Part shown: positions 25,219 to 36,299 of the stretch, one piece after another
How positions within the stretch are numbered: the first letter of the stretch is position 1
How the letters are laid out: every line of letters begins with the position of its first letter
Assembly: GCF_038502225.1 (NCBI RefSeq)
Contig: NC_091300.1
Location: 46,755,954 to 46,819,953 of the forward strand
DNA from: Cherax quadricarinatus
Taxonomy: Eukaryota > Arthropoda > Malacostraca > Decapoda > Parastacidae
Direction: 5' to 3'
Length of the DNA: 64,000 nucleotides
Made by a program: the position numbers and the translations under genes
Notes under the pieces: model-generated
What the model saw: the letters and a program-made list of their open reading frames with translations, nothing else
Told to the model about the DNA's origin: nothing
Databases searched by the model: none

Positions 25219-26058
25219 CTAGTTTAAAGTCCTAACAACCCCCTCAACTGAGTTAGCAAGAAAACCCACACCTGCCCTGGATAAGTGAACCCCATCCCTG
25301 GCATACATGTCATTTCGGCCATAGAAGTTGTCCCAGTTGTCAATGAATGGTACTGCATTATCCTTACAGTGTTTATCCAGCCAACAATTAATACCAATTG
25401 CTCTGGACAACCATTCATTACCAACACCTCTTCTTGGCAAAATGCCACATATAACAGGGCGCCCCCCCTTCTTCCTAATCATGTCTATAGCTGTCCTGAA
25501 CTTTCTAACTAAATCCTCACTTCTACGCTTGCCTACATCATTGCCTCCAGCACTGAGGCAAATAATAGGATTGATCCCATTACCGTTCATGATGTTGTCA
25601 AGCCGGCTAACAATGTCCTCCATCCCAGCCCCAGGAAAGCATACCCTTTGTCTCCTACTCCTGTCCTTCAAGCAGAATGCCCTATCCATGTATCTAACCT
25701 GGCTATCCCCAACAACAACAATATTCTTACCTTCCTTGTTGTCGTTCGTCGTGACGATCCCAGTAGTAGACTCACATTCGTCGGGTAGCACCGAGAATGC
25801 GTTGGAGGTTTCCACGGGAGTTTCCACAGCAGTCTCTTTCTTCTTCATCGTTTCTGGCTTTCCATTCGTCTTCTTGATCATCAACTTCGTCGTCCCCTGC
25901 TGTCCAGCCACTGACCACGATCCCTTCTTGACCTGAGGACTCGAAACAGGAGGACTACTACGAATCCTCTTGTTTTCCTCGGTCAATCGCCGTATCTCCA
26001 TCTTCGCTGCCCTCAATTCTTCCTTAAGTTGCTGGTAAAGTTGCTCGATGGAGGGCAT
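25219..26058 (-). CDS. CR1 family-2 ORF1: coiled coil plus SGNH domain (279 aa)
   Basis: Nearly identical to 12440-13276, with one added residue in the linker (TTNDNKEGK) and a few substitutions (K-R at 16, T-M at 60, V-I after GMED). SGNH catalytic blocks are intact (GDSQVRY, PGAG, GGND, DGVH). The ORF2 ATG is 14 nt past the TAG stop. Its ORF2 is broken. Confidence 0.9.
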   Translation of the reverse strand: MPSIEQLYQQLKEELRAAKMEIRRLTEENKRIRSSPPVSSPQVKKGSWSVAGQQGTTKLMIKKTNGKPETMKKKETAVETPVETSNAFSVLPDECESTTGIVTTNDNKEGKNIVVVGDSQVRYMDRAFCLKDRSRRQRVCFPGAGMEDIVSRLDNIMNGNGINPIICLSAGGNDVGKRRSEDLVRKFRTAIDMIRKKGGRPVICGILPRRGVGNEWLSRAIGINCWLDKHCKDNAVPFIDNWDNFYGRNDMYARDGVHLSRAGVGFLANSVEGVVRTLN

Positions 26059-26205
26059 CTTGGTTCAGTCCACGGGAGCAAACAAGACACTTCTTCACAG
26101 AGTTAAGTATAAGTCAGCACTCAAAGTACAGGTCACCACTCAAGAGCACACAAACAGGTCTTCACAGAGCTAAGTACACGTCACCACTGACTAAGAATGT
26201 AGAAT

Positions 26206-27104
26206 GTATTATTAGAATCAATTATAGCTCATATTATCAGAAGTCACATTGAAGAGCATAATTTGATTAATGAATCTCAGCATGGGTTCACGAGAGGTTG
26301 TTCCTGCCTGACAAACTTACTGACGTTCTTCAATAAAACATTTGAGGCAGTAGACAGTGATAAAGAATATAATATTGTTTATTTGAATTTTAGTAAAGCC
26401 TTCGATAGAGTACCTCACAAGAGACTCTTAAGAAAAGTGGCAGCTCATGGTATAGGAGGTAAAGTTCTAGCATGGATTGAGGCATGGCTTACCAATAGAA
26501 AGCAGAGTTTCCATTAATGGGATCAAATCTGAATGGGGATTAGTCACTAGTGGCGTTCCACAAGGATCAGTTTTAGGCCCATTGTTGTTCATAATTTACA
26601 TTAATGACCTTGATGATGGAATTACAAGTGACATGAGCAAATTTGCTGATGATACAAAAATAGGCCGTATGACTAATTCTGAGGAGGATACCACTGAACT
26701 CCAGGAGGATTTGGGCAAATTAATGTCTTGGTCTGAAAAATGGCAGATAAAGTTCAGTGCGGACAGGTGTGAAGTCTTTGTCCTTGGGAATGAGAATAAC
26801 CCTCGAAGTTATAAACCAGGTGAAGTAGACCTTGATCACACAGAATGTGAAAAAGACTCTGGAGTCATGGTAAGCAGAAATCTAAGGCCAAGACAGCAGT
26901 GCCTAAGTGTGCACAATAAGGCTATCAGATTACTAGGATTTATTTCAAGGAGTATGAGAAACAGAGTCCGAAAGTTATTTTACAGCTCTATACATCACTA
27001 GTGAAGCCTCATTTGTATTATGCCGATCAGTTTTGGTCTCCTTACTACAGGATGGATATAGATTCATTGGAGAATGACTAAAATGATTTACTGCACAAGG
27101 AATC
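26206..27104 (+). pseudogene. CR1 ORF2 RT fragment, frameshifted
   Basis: It covers RT palm to C-terminal domain: [57 protein letters not shown]. Palm A has Asn in place of the catalytic Asp (NFSKAFD), and a frameshift lies near 26505. A further frame change is seen at about 26960. It abuts the 5' end of host CR1 2 and is inactive. Confidence 0.8.
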
Positions 27105-27213
27105 TCCCGTGTGTGATAAATGGTTTGAATACCGGCAAGTTTTACTGATGAAGCCACTGTCTGGCGAAATGTTTCCTTAATAAAAATTCCCATATGTTCC
27201 ATAAGTGTCTCAA
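27105..27213 (-). mobile_element. Short alpha-like PLE stub
   Basis: Read on the minus strand it is an inverted arm (gttgaagattgagacac...) that runs through a ribozyme complement and directly into a tail (cttgccggtattcaaaccat). The sense arm is almost absent. No TSD is recognisable because both flanks are different CR1 remnants. Confidence 0.5.
27143..27186 (+). ncRNA. Degenerate alpha-like hammerhead motif
   Basis: Core CUGAUGA plus A is intact, but stem II has a C-C mismatch (GCCAC/CUGGC) and GAAAC is GAAAU, which weakens stem III. Probably inactive. Confidence 0.4.
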
Positions 27214-27826
27214 TCTTCAACTCTATTACCAAACCAATGTTTCCCTACATCCTTTCTGAACCTAATTTTTTCCAGCTTGAAACCATTGATACGAATCCTA
27301 TCTTGGTTAGATACTTTTAGCACGTTATATACATCCCCTATATTTATCCCATTTAATTCTAAGCCTTACTAGAGAGTGCAGATTCAGGGCCCTCAGTCCA
27401 TCCTCGTAGGAAAGACAGATTTCTGACACACGGGATAAACTTTGTCAGTTTCCTATTTACGTTTTCCAGTGCATTTATATCCATTCTGTAATTCAGTGAC
27501 CAGAACTGTGTGACATAATCTAAATGTGACCTAACCAAAGATATACAGAGTTGGTGAACAACCTGAGGACTCCTGTTATTTTTACTTCTTCATATGAAGC
27601 CAAGGATTCTATTCGTTTTATTGCAAACACTAATGCACTGTTGTCTTGGCTTTAGATTACTGCTAATCAGAACCCCTAAATCTTTTTTGCAATAAGTAAT
27701 ATTAAGATCTACATTATTTAGTTTATATGTGGCATGGTTATTTTCCTGTCCAACGCTTAGAACTTTGCATTTGTCTATATTAAACTGCATTTGCCATTTC
27801 TCCGGCCACTGCATCTGACGTGTACC
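27214..27826 (-). pseudogene. Family-1 CR1 ORF2 C-terminal fragment, decayed
   Basis: The minus strand has EKWQMQFNIDKCKVLSVGQ, NNVDLNITYCKKDLGVL and SSNLKPRQQCISV, closely matching family 1. Several frameshifts follow toward 27214. It is truncated at both ends. Confidence 0.75.
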
Positions 27827-27878
27827 TCTGACCTGTACCTTGTTCAGTGAAGTCATGTCTAGTGTGCTCTTTGTGGAA

Positions 27879-28496
27879 TTGAACCAAGATGTCCTTAATT
27901 GAGCAGTTCTACTAGAAGCTTAAGGAGGAGCTGAGGGTGGCTATGCTCTAGATACAGCGATTGACCGAGGAAAGCAAGAGGATTCGTAGTAATCTTCCTG
28001 TTGTGAATGCGCTAGTCAAGAAAGGAACCTGGACAGTTGCGGGACATCATGGAACGAAGCTAAGGATCTAGAGGACGGATGGAGAGGTAGAAACAACGAA
28101 TAACCAGGAGTCTACTGCGGAAACTTAGAACCCATTCTCCATGCTACCCGACGAATGTGAGTCGATTACTGGGAACGTCACGACGAGGAACAACGAGTGA
28201 AGATTTAGTTAGAAGATATAGGACAACAATAGACATAATTAGGAAGAAGGGGGGGCCGCCCTGTATGTGGAAATTTGCCAAGAAGCGGTGCTGGAAATGC
28301 ATGGTTGTCCAGAGCAATTGGTATTAATTGTTGGCTGGACAAACACTGTAAGGAAAATGCAGTACCATTCATTGACAACTGGGACCACTTCTACTGTAGA
28401 AATGACATGTATGCCAGGGATGAGGTTCACTTATCCAGAGCAGGTGTGGGTTTTCTCACTAGTTCAGTTAAGGGTGTTTTTAGGATTTTAAACTAG
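27879..28496 (+). pseudogene. CR1 ORF1 pseudogene lacking the catalytic serine block
   Basis: It opens MSLIEQFY then a stop, with coiled-coil-like LKEELRVAM and LPDECES motifs. A deletion near 28197 removes the GDSQVRY-to-GGND region, joining to DLVRRYRTTIDIIRKKGG. The C-terminus (NCWLDKHCKENAVPFIDN, ending FRILN) survives. The deleted part includes the nucleophile serine. Confidence 0.8.
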
Positions 28497-28510
28497 GATT
28501 AGTTAGAGGT

Positions 28511-29956
28511 ATGGGTTTAGGAATGGAAAATGATGAGTGTGGAAATATTGACTTAGGCTTTGATATTATGAATCTTAATAATAACAGTCATCGAGTAACA
28601 CTGGGTAATGATAAGAACAGAAATTGTGTAAAAACAAAGGTGACTAGGAAAAAGGTGCAGAAGAAAAAACTATGTATTTTATGCTGATAGTCGAAGTGCC
28701 AGAAATAAAATTAATGAATTATGTTTCGTAGCAGGTGCTGGGAACTTTGATGTCATTGCAATAACTGAAACATGGTATAATTTAAAGAGTCGAGATATGA
28801 TTGCCGAGGGAAAGGAGTTGCATTGTATGTAAGAGAAAATATAAATTGCTACGTAAAAACAGGTATAGAGATAAATGGATTAGTAACAGAATCTGGGTAG
28901 AATTCCTAGAAAGTCAAGAGAAACTTATTTTAGTTGTAATATACCGTCCTTCTGGCTTAGAAAACGATAGAGGGAGACTTCTTTGGGAAGAAATTGTTAA
29001 GGCTTCTAGACACGATAATACAGTAATAGTGGGGCATTTTAACTTTAGTTAAACTGAGTGGATTTCTTTGACTGGTAATCTGGAGTTCAGTGACTTTCTG
29101 GAAGTAGTTCAGTACTGCTTTCTGAAACAATGCGCAACTGAGCCTACCAGAGGGAATAATTTGCTTGACCTAGTCTTGTCAAATAAAGAAACCCTCGTAA
29201 ATAATCTGGAGATCACTGAAGAACTATGCGCAAGTGATTACAAATCTTTTACCTTAAGTATTACCTGGGAGTACGAAAATAGGGATCACATGTTAAAAGT
29301 CCCCAGTTTTTTTCCTACTGATTATATGGACTTCGGGAAAACCTGTCTTTCTCGATTGGGGCACTCTAGTTAATGATTATATTGACGATGATCATACTCG
29401 CGATAATGAAGGGATCTGCTTTTATGATTTTTTTCTTAATAATGTACTACGTGCACAGAGTATAGGATTTAAGCTTCTAGCATGTATAGAGGCATGGCTT
29501 ACCAATAGAAAGTAGAGAGTTGCCATTAATGGGGTCCAATCTGAATGGGGACTAGTCACTAGTGACGTTCCACAAGGATCAGTTTTAGGCCCATTGTTGT
29601 TCATAATTTACATTAATGACCTTGACAAGTGACATGAGAAAATTTGAGGAAGTTATAAAAATAGGCCGAATGATTGATTCTGAGGAGGATACCAATGAAC
29701 TCCAGGAGGATTTGGACAAATTAATGTCTTGGTTTGAAAAGTGGCAGATGAAGTTCAACGTGGGAATGAGAATAACCCTCGAAGTTATAAACTAGGTGAA
29801 GTAGAGCTTGATTACACAGATGAGTGTGAAAAGGACTTGGGAGTCACGGTAAGCACGAACTTTAAACCAAGACAACAGTGCCTAAGCGTGTACATTAAGG
29901 GTAGCAGATTACTTAAATTTATTTCAAGAAGTATGAGTAACAGGATTTGGATTTGA
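28511..29956 (+). pseudogene. CR1 ORF2 pseudogene with large deletions
   Basis: ATG 28511 (MGLGMENDECGNIDL) is followed by frameshifts. The EEP domain has lost the segment after TETWYNLKSRDM, and its GDFNF motif reads GHFNF then a stop. Most of the RT between about 29460 and palm B is missing, leaving [19 protein letters not shown]. The FADD box is destroyed. The frame jumps from SRSMSNR to the final WI, deleting the C-terminal domain. Confidence 0.8.
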
Positions 29957-29991
29957 CATGGACCTGCCAAGTATGGGCCAATAGGCCTGGT

Positions 29992-30096
29992 ACGTAAGAT
30001 ACATAGACAACAGTTGGGCAACTTTATGCCTAACTTTTGCCTATGTGTCTCACCTACCAACCTGTCAGTATTGTATACCATTTTGATATTCGTCAG
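29992..30096 (+). mobile_element. Minimal beta-family PLE insertion with 10-bp TSD
   Basis: taggcctggt is duplicated at 29982-29991 and 30097-30106. The 105-bp insert is a short inverted arm joined to a sense arm that carries only the GTGTCTCACCTACC region and the tail hairpin (agtattgtatacc). The ribozyme itself is absent, which makes it the smallest member seen here. Confidence 0.7.
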
Positions 30097-30179
30097 TAGG
30101 CCTGGTGCAGTGTCCCTCATTTTTTATATTCTTATGAGTTGTTGTTGCTTGGAATTAGGATAATCATTCTCTTAGCCTA

Positions 30180-30360
30180 TCTTTTATCAAGGCTGACGGA
30201 CTGATCACCTCAGACCACCTCTACACTTCGTCTACGGTGTCCAGGATTGTAATTCATCTCTGTATTTGACTTACGAACCCTGCAGCGCAGGCGAAATGTT
30301 TCGTCACTGAAGATATTTAGGCGTTGCATATGAGTGTTACTCATCACTCCAACACATCAC
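30180..30360 (+). repeat. Diverged hammerhead-like PLE repeat (theta)
   Basis: ggactgatcacctcagacca, then a hairpin ccctgcagcgcagg, then GAAATGTTTCG and gttgcatatgagtgt follow the order of the alpha/beta units. The core (cttacgaa) does not fit CUGANGA, so it is probably inactive. Confidence 0.4.
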
Positions 30361-30617
30361 CAGTAACATTATCTTTATGCCAGACTAAACACTAATTTAG
30401 CAATTTTTTTTTCAATAAATTACCCGTCTCCTACCGAGACATAGTGACCCGAAAAAGACAACTATAAATTTACCTTTCTGATGATTCCCAGTTATCATTG
30501 GATTATGATCATGTCAGGAGACATTCCTTGAGCTGAATGACCCACACGAGCTTAGCACCTCATAAAAATATACATAATCATGACTAAGGAACAAACACAA
30601 ACATTGACTTACCGCGC
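30361..30617. other. Non-coding stretch with a dispersed repeat scrap
   Basis: cccgtctcctaccgagacatagtgacccg (30423-30451) resembles the repeat at 41400-41460 (cccgcccaggcagggtgaccc). Otherwise I see nothing recognisable. Confidence 0.4.
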
Positions 30618-30787
30618 CTATTATCACAGGTAAAACAGCAGAGTACCTCAGTGTCGTCATTGTAAAAACTGTCGGTGCCGTCTCCACAACAGTCACCGCT
30701 GTCACAGCAGTCACCACAGTCACAGTCCCCACAATCACAGTCCCCACAGTCACAATCCCCACAATCACAGTCCCCAAAGTCACTCAT
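30618..30787 (-). CDS. Cys/Asp-rich first coding exon of an unknown gene
   Basis: ATG at 30787 opens MSDFGDCDCGDCDCGDCDC, continuing with a CCDSGDCCGDG stretch, a polar DDTEV segment and CCFTC. At about 30617 the minus strand reads gcg then gtaagt, a consensus splice donor, so I end the exon there instead of at the next stop. I do not recognise the family. The dense C-x-C and C-C pattern suggests metal binding (metallothionein-like), or a palmitoylated Cys-rich region, but neither is shown. It is the only candidate in the window with an intron signature. Confidence 0.45.
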
Positions 30788-30889
30788 GATGGAAAAGCAA
30801 GGTAAGGCTCAAGGCAGGACCTCCTCAGATACACTACTGCTGACAATGTGCCGGGACAGCCCCTCTTCACTGCCTAGTACTGCATGATA

Positions 30890-31150
30890 AGATACCGTAA
30901 AATAAATAAAATATAGCTAGATAAACTTTTATCATAGGAAATACCATGGTTGAAATAATGTTATTCATGCGTTCGTATAGATTCTTAAAATTATGTAAGT
31001 ATTGCAGAAGGCAGAAATGAGCACGTGAAGAATAAAAAGGCATAATACCGTGACTGGAACAATGTACACATAACCCGCACTTAGGAGACTCAAACTTTTC
31101 GGTCGGTCTTGGACCATTAACTAGTCACACGGAGAAGCACGAGACGCGCT
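30890..31150. other. AT-rich spacer with a diverged epsilon repeat
   Basis: 31066-31135 reads aacccgcacttaggagactc, aaacttttcggtcgg, then ttggaccatt. This is a diverged member of the epsilon repeat (compare 53508-53598). The remainder is AT-rich with no recognisable feature. Confidence 0.5.
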
Positions 31151-31176
31151 TCTGTGTGTGACTGGTTAGTAGTTCA

Positions 31177-34100
31177 GTGTTTCTTACAATGTTTCTTACA
31201 ATGTTTCTCACAATGTTTCTTACAATGTTTCTTACAATGTTTCTTACAATGTTTCTTACAATGTTTCTCACAATGTTTCTTACAATGTTTCTTACAATGT
31301 TTCTTACAATGTTTCTTACAATGTTTCTTACAATGTTTCTTAAAATGTTTCTTACAATGTTTCTTACAATGTTTCTCACAATGTTACTTACAATGTTTCT
31401 TACAATGTTGCTTACAATGTTTCTTACAATGTTTCTCACAATGTTTCTTACAATGTTTCTTACAATGTTTCTTACAATGTTTCTTACAATGTTTCTCACA
31501 ATGTTTCTTACAATGTTTCTCACAATGTTTCTTATAATGTTTCTTACAATGTTTCTTACAATGTTTCTTACAATGTTTCTTACAATGTTTCTCACAATGT
31601 TTCTTACAATGTTTCTTACAATGTTTCTTACAATGTTTCTTACAATGTTTCTTACAATGTTTCTTACAGTGTTTCTTACAATGTTTCTTACAATGTTTCT
31701 CACAATGTTTCTTACAATGTTTCTTACAGTGTTTCTTACAATGTTTCTTACAATGTTTCTCACAAGGTTTCTTATAATGTTTCTTACAATGTTTCTTACA
31801 ATGTTTCTTACAATGTTTCTTACAATGTTTCTTACAATGTTTCTTACAATGTTTCCTACAATGTTTCTTACAATGTTTCTTACAGTGTTTCTTACAATGT
31901 TTCTCACAATGTTTCTTACAATGTTTCTCATATGTTTCTTACAATGTTTCTTTCAATGTTTCTTACAATGTTTCTCACAATGTTTCTTACAATGTTTCTC
32001 ACAATGTTTCTTACAATGTTTCTTACAATGTTTCTTACAATGTTTCTTACAATGTTTCCTACAATGTTTCTTACAATGTTTCTTACAGTGTTTCTTACAA
32101 TGTTTCTCACAATGTTTCTTACAATGTTTCTCATATGTTTCTTACAATGTTTCTTTCAATGTTTCTTACAATGTTTCTCACAATGTTTCTTACAATGTTT
32201 CTCACAATGTTTCTTACAATGTTTCTTACAATGTTTCTTTCAATGTTTCTTACAATGTTTCTCACAATGTTTCTCACAATGTTTCTTACAATGTTTCTCA
32301 CAATGTTTCTTACAATGTTTCTCACAATGTTTCTTTCATTGTTTCTTACAATGTTTCTTACAATGTTTCTTACAATGTTTCTTACAATGTTTCTCACAAT
32401 GTTTCTTACAATGTTTCTCACAATGTTTCTTACAATGTTTCTTACAGTGTTTCTCACAATGTTTCTTACAATGTTTCTCACAATGTTTCTTACAATGTTT
32501 CTTACAATGTTTCTTACAATGTTTCTTACAATGTTTCTCACAATGTTTCTCACAAAGTTTCTCACAATGTTTCTCGCAATGTTTCTTACAATGTTTCTTA
32601 CAATGTTTCTCACAATGTTTCTTACAATATTTCTTACAATGTTTCTCACAATGTTTCGTACAATGTTTCTCACAATGTTTCTCACAATGTTTCTTACAAT
32701 GTTTCTTACAATGTTTCTCACAATGTTTCTTATAATATTTCTTACAATGTTTCTCACAATGTTTCTCACAATGTTTCTCACAATGTTTCTAACAATGTTT
32801 CTTACAATGTTTCTCACAATGTTTCTTACAATGTTTCTTACAATGTTTCTTACAATGTTTCTCACAATGTTTCTTACAATGTTTCTTACAATGTTTCTTA
32901 CAATGTTTCTTACAATGTTTCTTACAATGTATCTCACAATGTTTCTTACAATGTTTCTCACAATGTTTCTCACAATGTTTCTTACAATGTTTCTTACAAT
33001 GTTTCTTACAATGTTTCTCACAATGTTTCTCACAATGTTTCTTACAATGTTTCTCACAATGTTTCTCACAATGTTTCTTACAATGTTTCTTACAATGTTT
33101 CTTACAATGTTTCTCACAATGTTTCTCACAATGTTTCTTACAATGTTTCTTGCAATGTTTCTTACAATGTTTCTTACAATGTTTCTCACAATGTTTCTTA
33201 CAATGTTTCTTACAATGTTTCTCACAATGTTTCTCACAATGTTTCTTACAATGTTTCTTACAATGTTTCTTACAATGTTTCTCACAATGTTTCTCACAAT
33301 GTTTCTTACAATGTTTCTTACAATGTTTCTTACAATGTTTCTTACAATGTTTCTTACAATGTTTCTTACAATGTTTCTCACAATGTTTCTCACAATGTTT
33401 CTTACAATGTTTCTTACAATGTTTCTCACAATGTTTTTTACAATGTTTCTCACAATGTTTCTTACAATGTTTCTCACAATGTTTCTTACAATGTTTCTCA
33501 CAATGTTTCTTACAATGTTTCTCACAATGTTTCTTACAATGTTTCTTACAATGTTTCTCACAATGTTTCTTACAATGTTTCTCACAATGTTTCTTACAAT
33601 GTTTCTTACAATGTTTCTCACAATGTTTCTTACAATGTTTCTCACAATGTTTCTTACAATGTTTCTTACAATGTTTCTTACAATGTTTCTCACAATGTTT
33701 CTTACAATGTTTCTCACAATGTTTCTTACAATGTTTCTCACAATGTTTCTTACAATGTTTCTTACAATGTTTCTTACAATGTTTCTTACAATGTTTCTCA
33801 CAATGTTTCTTACAATGTTTCTCACAATGTTTCTTACAATGTTTCTTACAATGTTTCTTACAATGTTTCTCACAATGTTTCTTACAATGTTTCTCACAAT
33901 GTTTCTTACAATGTTTCTCACAATGTTTCTTACAATGTTTCTTACAATGTTTCTTACAATGTTTCTCACAATGTTTCTTACAATGTTTCTTACAATGTTT
34001 CTCACGATGTTTCTTACAATGTTTCTTACAATGTTTCTTACAATGTTTCTTACAATGTTTCTTACAATGTTTCTTACAATGTTTCTTACAATGTTTCTTA

Positions 34101-36231
34101 CAATGTTTCTTACAATGTTTCTTACAATGTTTCTCACAATGTTTCTTACAATGTTTCTTACAATGTTTCTTACAATGTTTCTCACAATGTTTCTTACAAT
34201 GTTTCTTACAATGTTTCTTACAATGTTTCTCACAATGTTTCTTACAATGTTTCTTACAATGTTTCTTACAATGTATCTCACAATGTTTCTCACAATGTTT
34301 CTTACAATGTTTCTTACAATGTTTCTTACAATGTTTCTCACAATGTTTCTTACAATGTTTCTCACAATGTTTCTTACAATGTTTCTTACAATGTTTCTCA
34401 CAATGTTTCTTACAATGTTTCTCACAATGTTTCTTACAATGTTTCTAACAATGTTTCTTACAATGTTTCTCACAATGTTTCTTACAATGTTTCTTACAAT
34501 GTTTCTTACAATGTTTCTCACAATGTTTCTTACAATGTTTCTTACAATGTTTCTCACAATGTTTCTTACAATGTTTCTTACAATGTTTCTTACAATGTTT
34601 CTTACAATGTTTCTTACAATGTTTCTCACAATGTTTCTTACAATGTTTCTTACAATGTTTCTCACAATGTTTCTCACAATGTTTCTTACAATGTTTCTTA
34701 CAATGTTTCTTACAATGTTTCTCACAATGTTTCTTACAATGTTTCTCACAATGTTTCTCACAATGTTTCTCACAATGTTTCTTACAATGTTTCTTACAAT
34801 GTTTCTTACAATGTTTCTCACAATGTTTCTTACAATGTTTCTTACAATGTTTCTCACAATGTTTCTTACAATGTTTCTTACAATGTTTCTTACAATGTTT
34901 CTTACAATGTTTCTCACAATGTTTCTCACAATGTTTCTTACAATGTTTCTCACAATGTTTCTTACAATGTTTCTTACAATGTTTCTTACAATGTTTCTTA
35001 CAATGTTTCTTACAATGTTTCTCACAATGTTTCTCACAATGTTTCTCACAATGTTTCTTACAATGTTTCTTACAATGTTTCTTACAATGTTTCTCACAAT
35101 GTTTCTTACAATGTTTCTTACAATGTTTCTCACAATGTTTCTTACAATGTTTCTTACAATGTTTCTCACAATGTTTCTTACAATGTTTCTTACAATGTTT
35201 CTTACAATGTTTCTCACAATGTTTCTCACAATGTTTCTCACAATGTTTCTTACAATGTTTCTCACAATGTTTCTTACAATGTTTCTTACAATGTTTCTTA
35301 CAATGTTTCTTACAATGTTTCTTACAATGTTTCTCACAATGTTTCTCACAATGTTTCTTACAATGTTTCTTGCAATGTTTCTTACAATGTTTCTTACAAT
35401 GTTTCTCACAATGTTTCTTACAATGTTTCTTACAATGTTTCTCACAATGTTTCTTACAATGTTTCTTACAATGTTTCTTACAATGTTTCTTACAATGTTT
35501 CTCACAATGTTTCTTACAATGTTTCTTACAATGTTTCTCACAATGTTTCTTACAATGTTTCTTACAATGTTTCTTACAATGTTTCTGACAATGTTTCTCA
35601 CAATGTTTCTTACAATGTTTCTTACTATGTTTCTTACAATGTTTCTTACAATGTTTCTTACAATGTTTCTTACAATGCTTCTCACAATGTTTCTTACAAT
35701 GTTTCTTACAATGTTTCTCACAATGTTTCTTACAATGTTTCTTACAATGTTTCTTACAATGTTTCCCACAATGTTTCTCACAATGTTTCTTACAATGTTT
35801 CTTACAATGTTTCTTACAATGTTTCTTACAATGTTTCTTACAATGTTTCTTACAATGTTTCTCACAATGTTTCTTACAATGTTTCTTACAATGTTTCTCA
35901 CAATGTTTCTTACAATGTTTCTTACAATGTTTCTTACAATGTTTCTCACAATGTTTCTCACAATGTTTCTTACAATGTTTCTTACAATGTTTCTTACAAT
36001 GTTTCTTACAATGTTTCTCACAATGTTTCTTACAATGTTTCTTACAATGTTTCTCACAATGTTTCTTACAATGTTTCTTACAATGTTTCTTACAATGTTT
36101 CTCACAATGTTTCTCACAATGTTTCTTACAATGTTTCTTACAATGTTTCTTACAATGTTTCTTACAATGTTTCTCACAATGTTTCTTACAATGTTTCTTA
36201 CAATGTTTCTCACAATGTTTCTCACAATATA
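31177..36231 (+). repeat. 5-kb minisatellite of a 12-bp unit
   Basis: About 420 copies of TTTCTTACAATG occur with very few other changes than a T/C dimorphism (TTA or TCA). The unit length is a multiple of 3 and five of six frames are stop-free, so very long open frames (FLTM, FLQC and SYNV on the plus strand, IVRN on the minus) are by-products. A 203-bp block is repeated (1-bp-deleted unit at 31928 and again at 32131), and a rare TGC unit recurs 2220 bp apart (33151, 35371) with similar neighbours. Both point to higher-order duplication. Confidence 0.97.
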
Positions 36232-36299
36232 TTAACTGATGGTCTGTTGTAGTAACTGGCTGGTCTCATATTTAATTTATTGATGACATTTCGCTATAT

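Larger units (their letters stand above)
15253..26190 (-). mobile_element. Host CR1 element 2 (family 2), split by the alpha array
   Basis: The 5' end at 26190 carries the same leader as host 1. ORF1 is at 26058-25219 and ORF2 starts at 25204. ORF2 runs to 23326, is interrupted by 15852-23313, and resumes at 15851 (YLDFSKAFDRVPH) to about 15253, where it ends at a PLE junction. The 3' end is missing. Confidence 0.85.
27827..30140 (+). mobile_element. Family-2-like CR1 pseudo-copy with internal deletions
   Basis: It runs from the 5' leader (gacctgtacctt..., 27827-27878) through ORF1 and ORF2 remnants to a 3' UTR (gacctgccaagtatgggcc). A 105-bp beta PLE sits in the 3' UTR. ORF1, ORF2 and the RT each carry deletions, so the copy is old or was assembled by template switching. 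Confidence 0.75.

Noticed and set aside
31177..36252. Open frames of up to 1691 codons through the 12-bp array
   Set aside because: They arise because a 12-bp unit without stops is repeated; five of six frames are open and no frame shows independent coding constraint.
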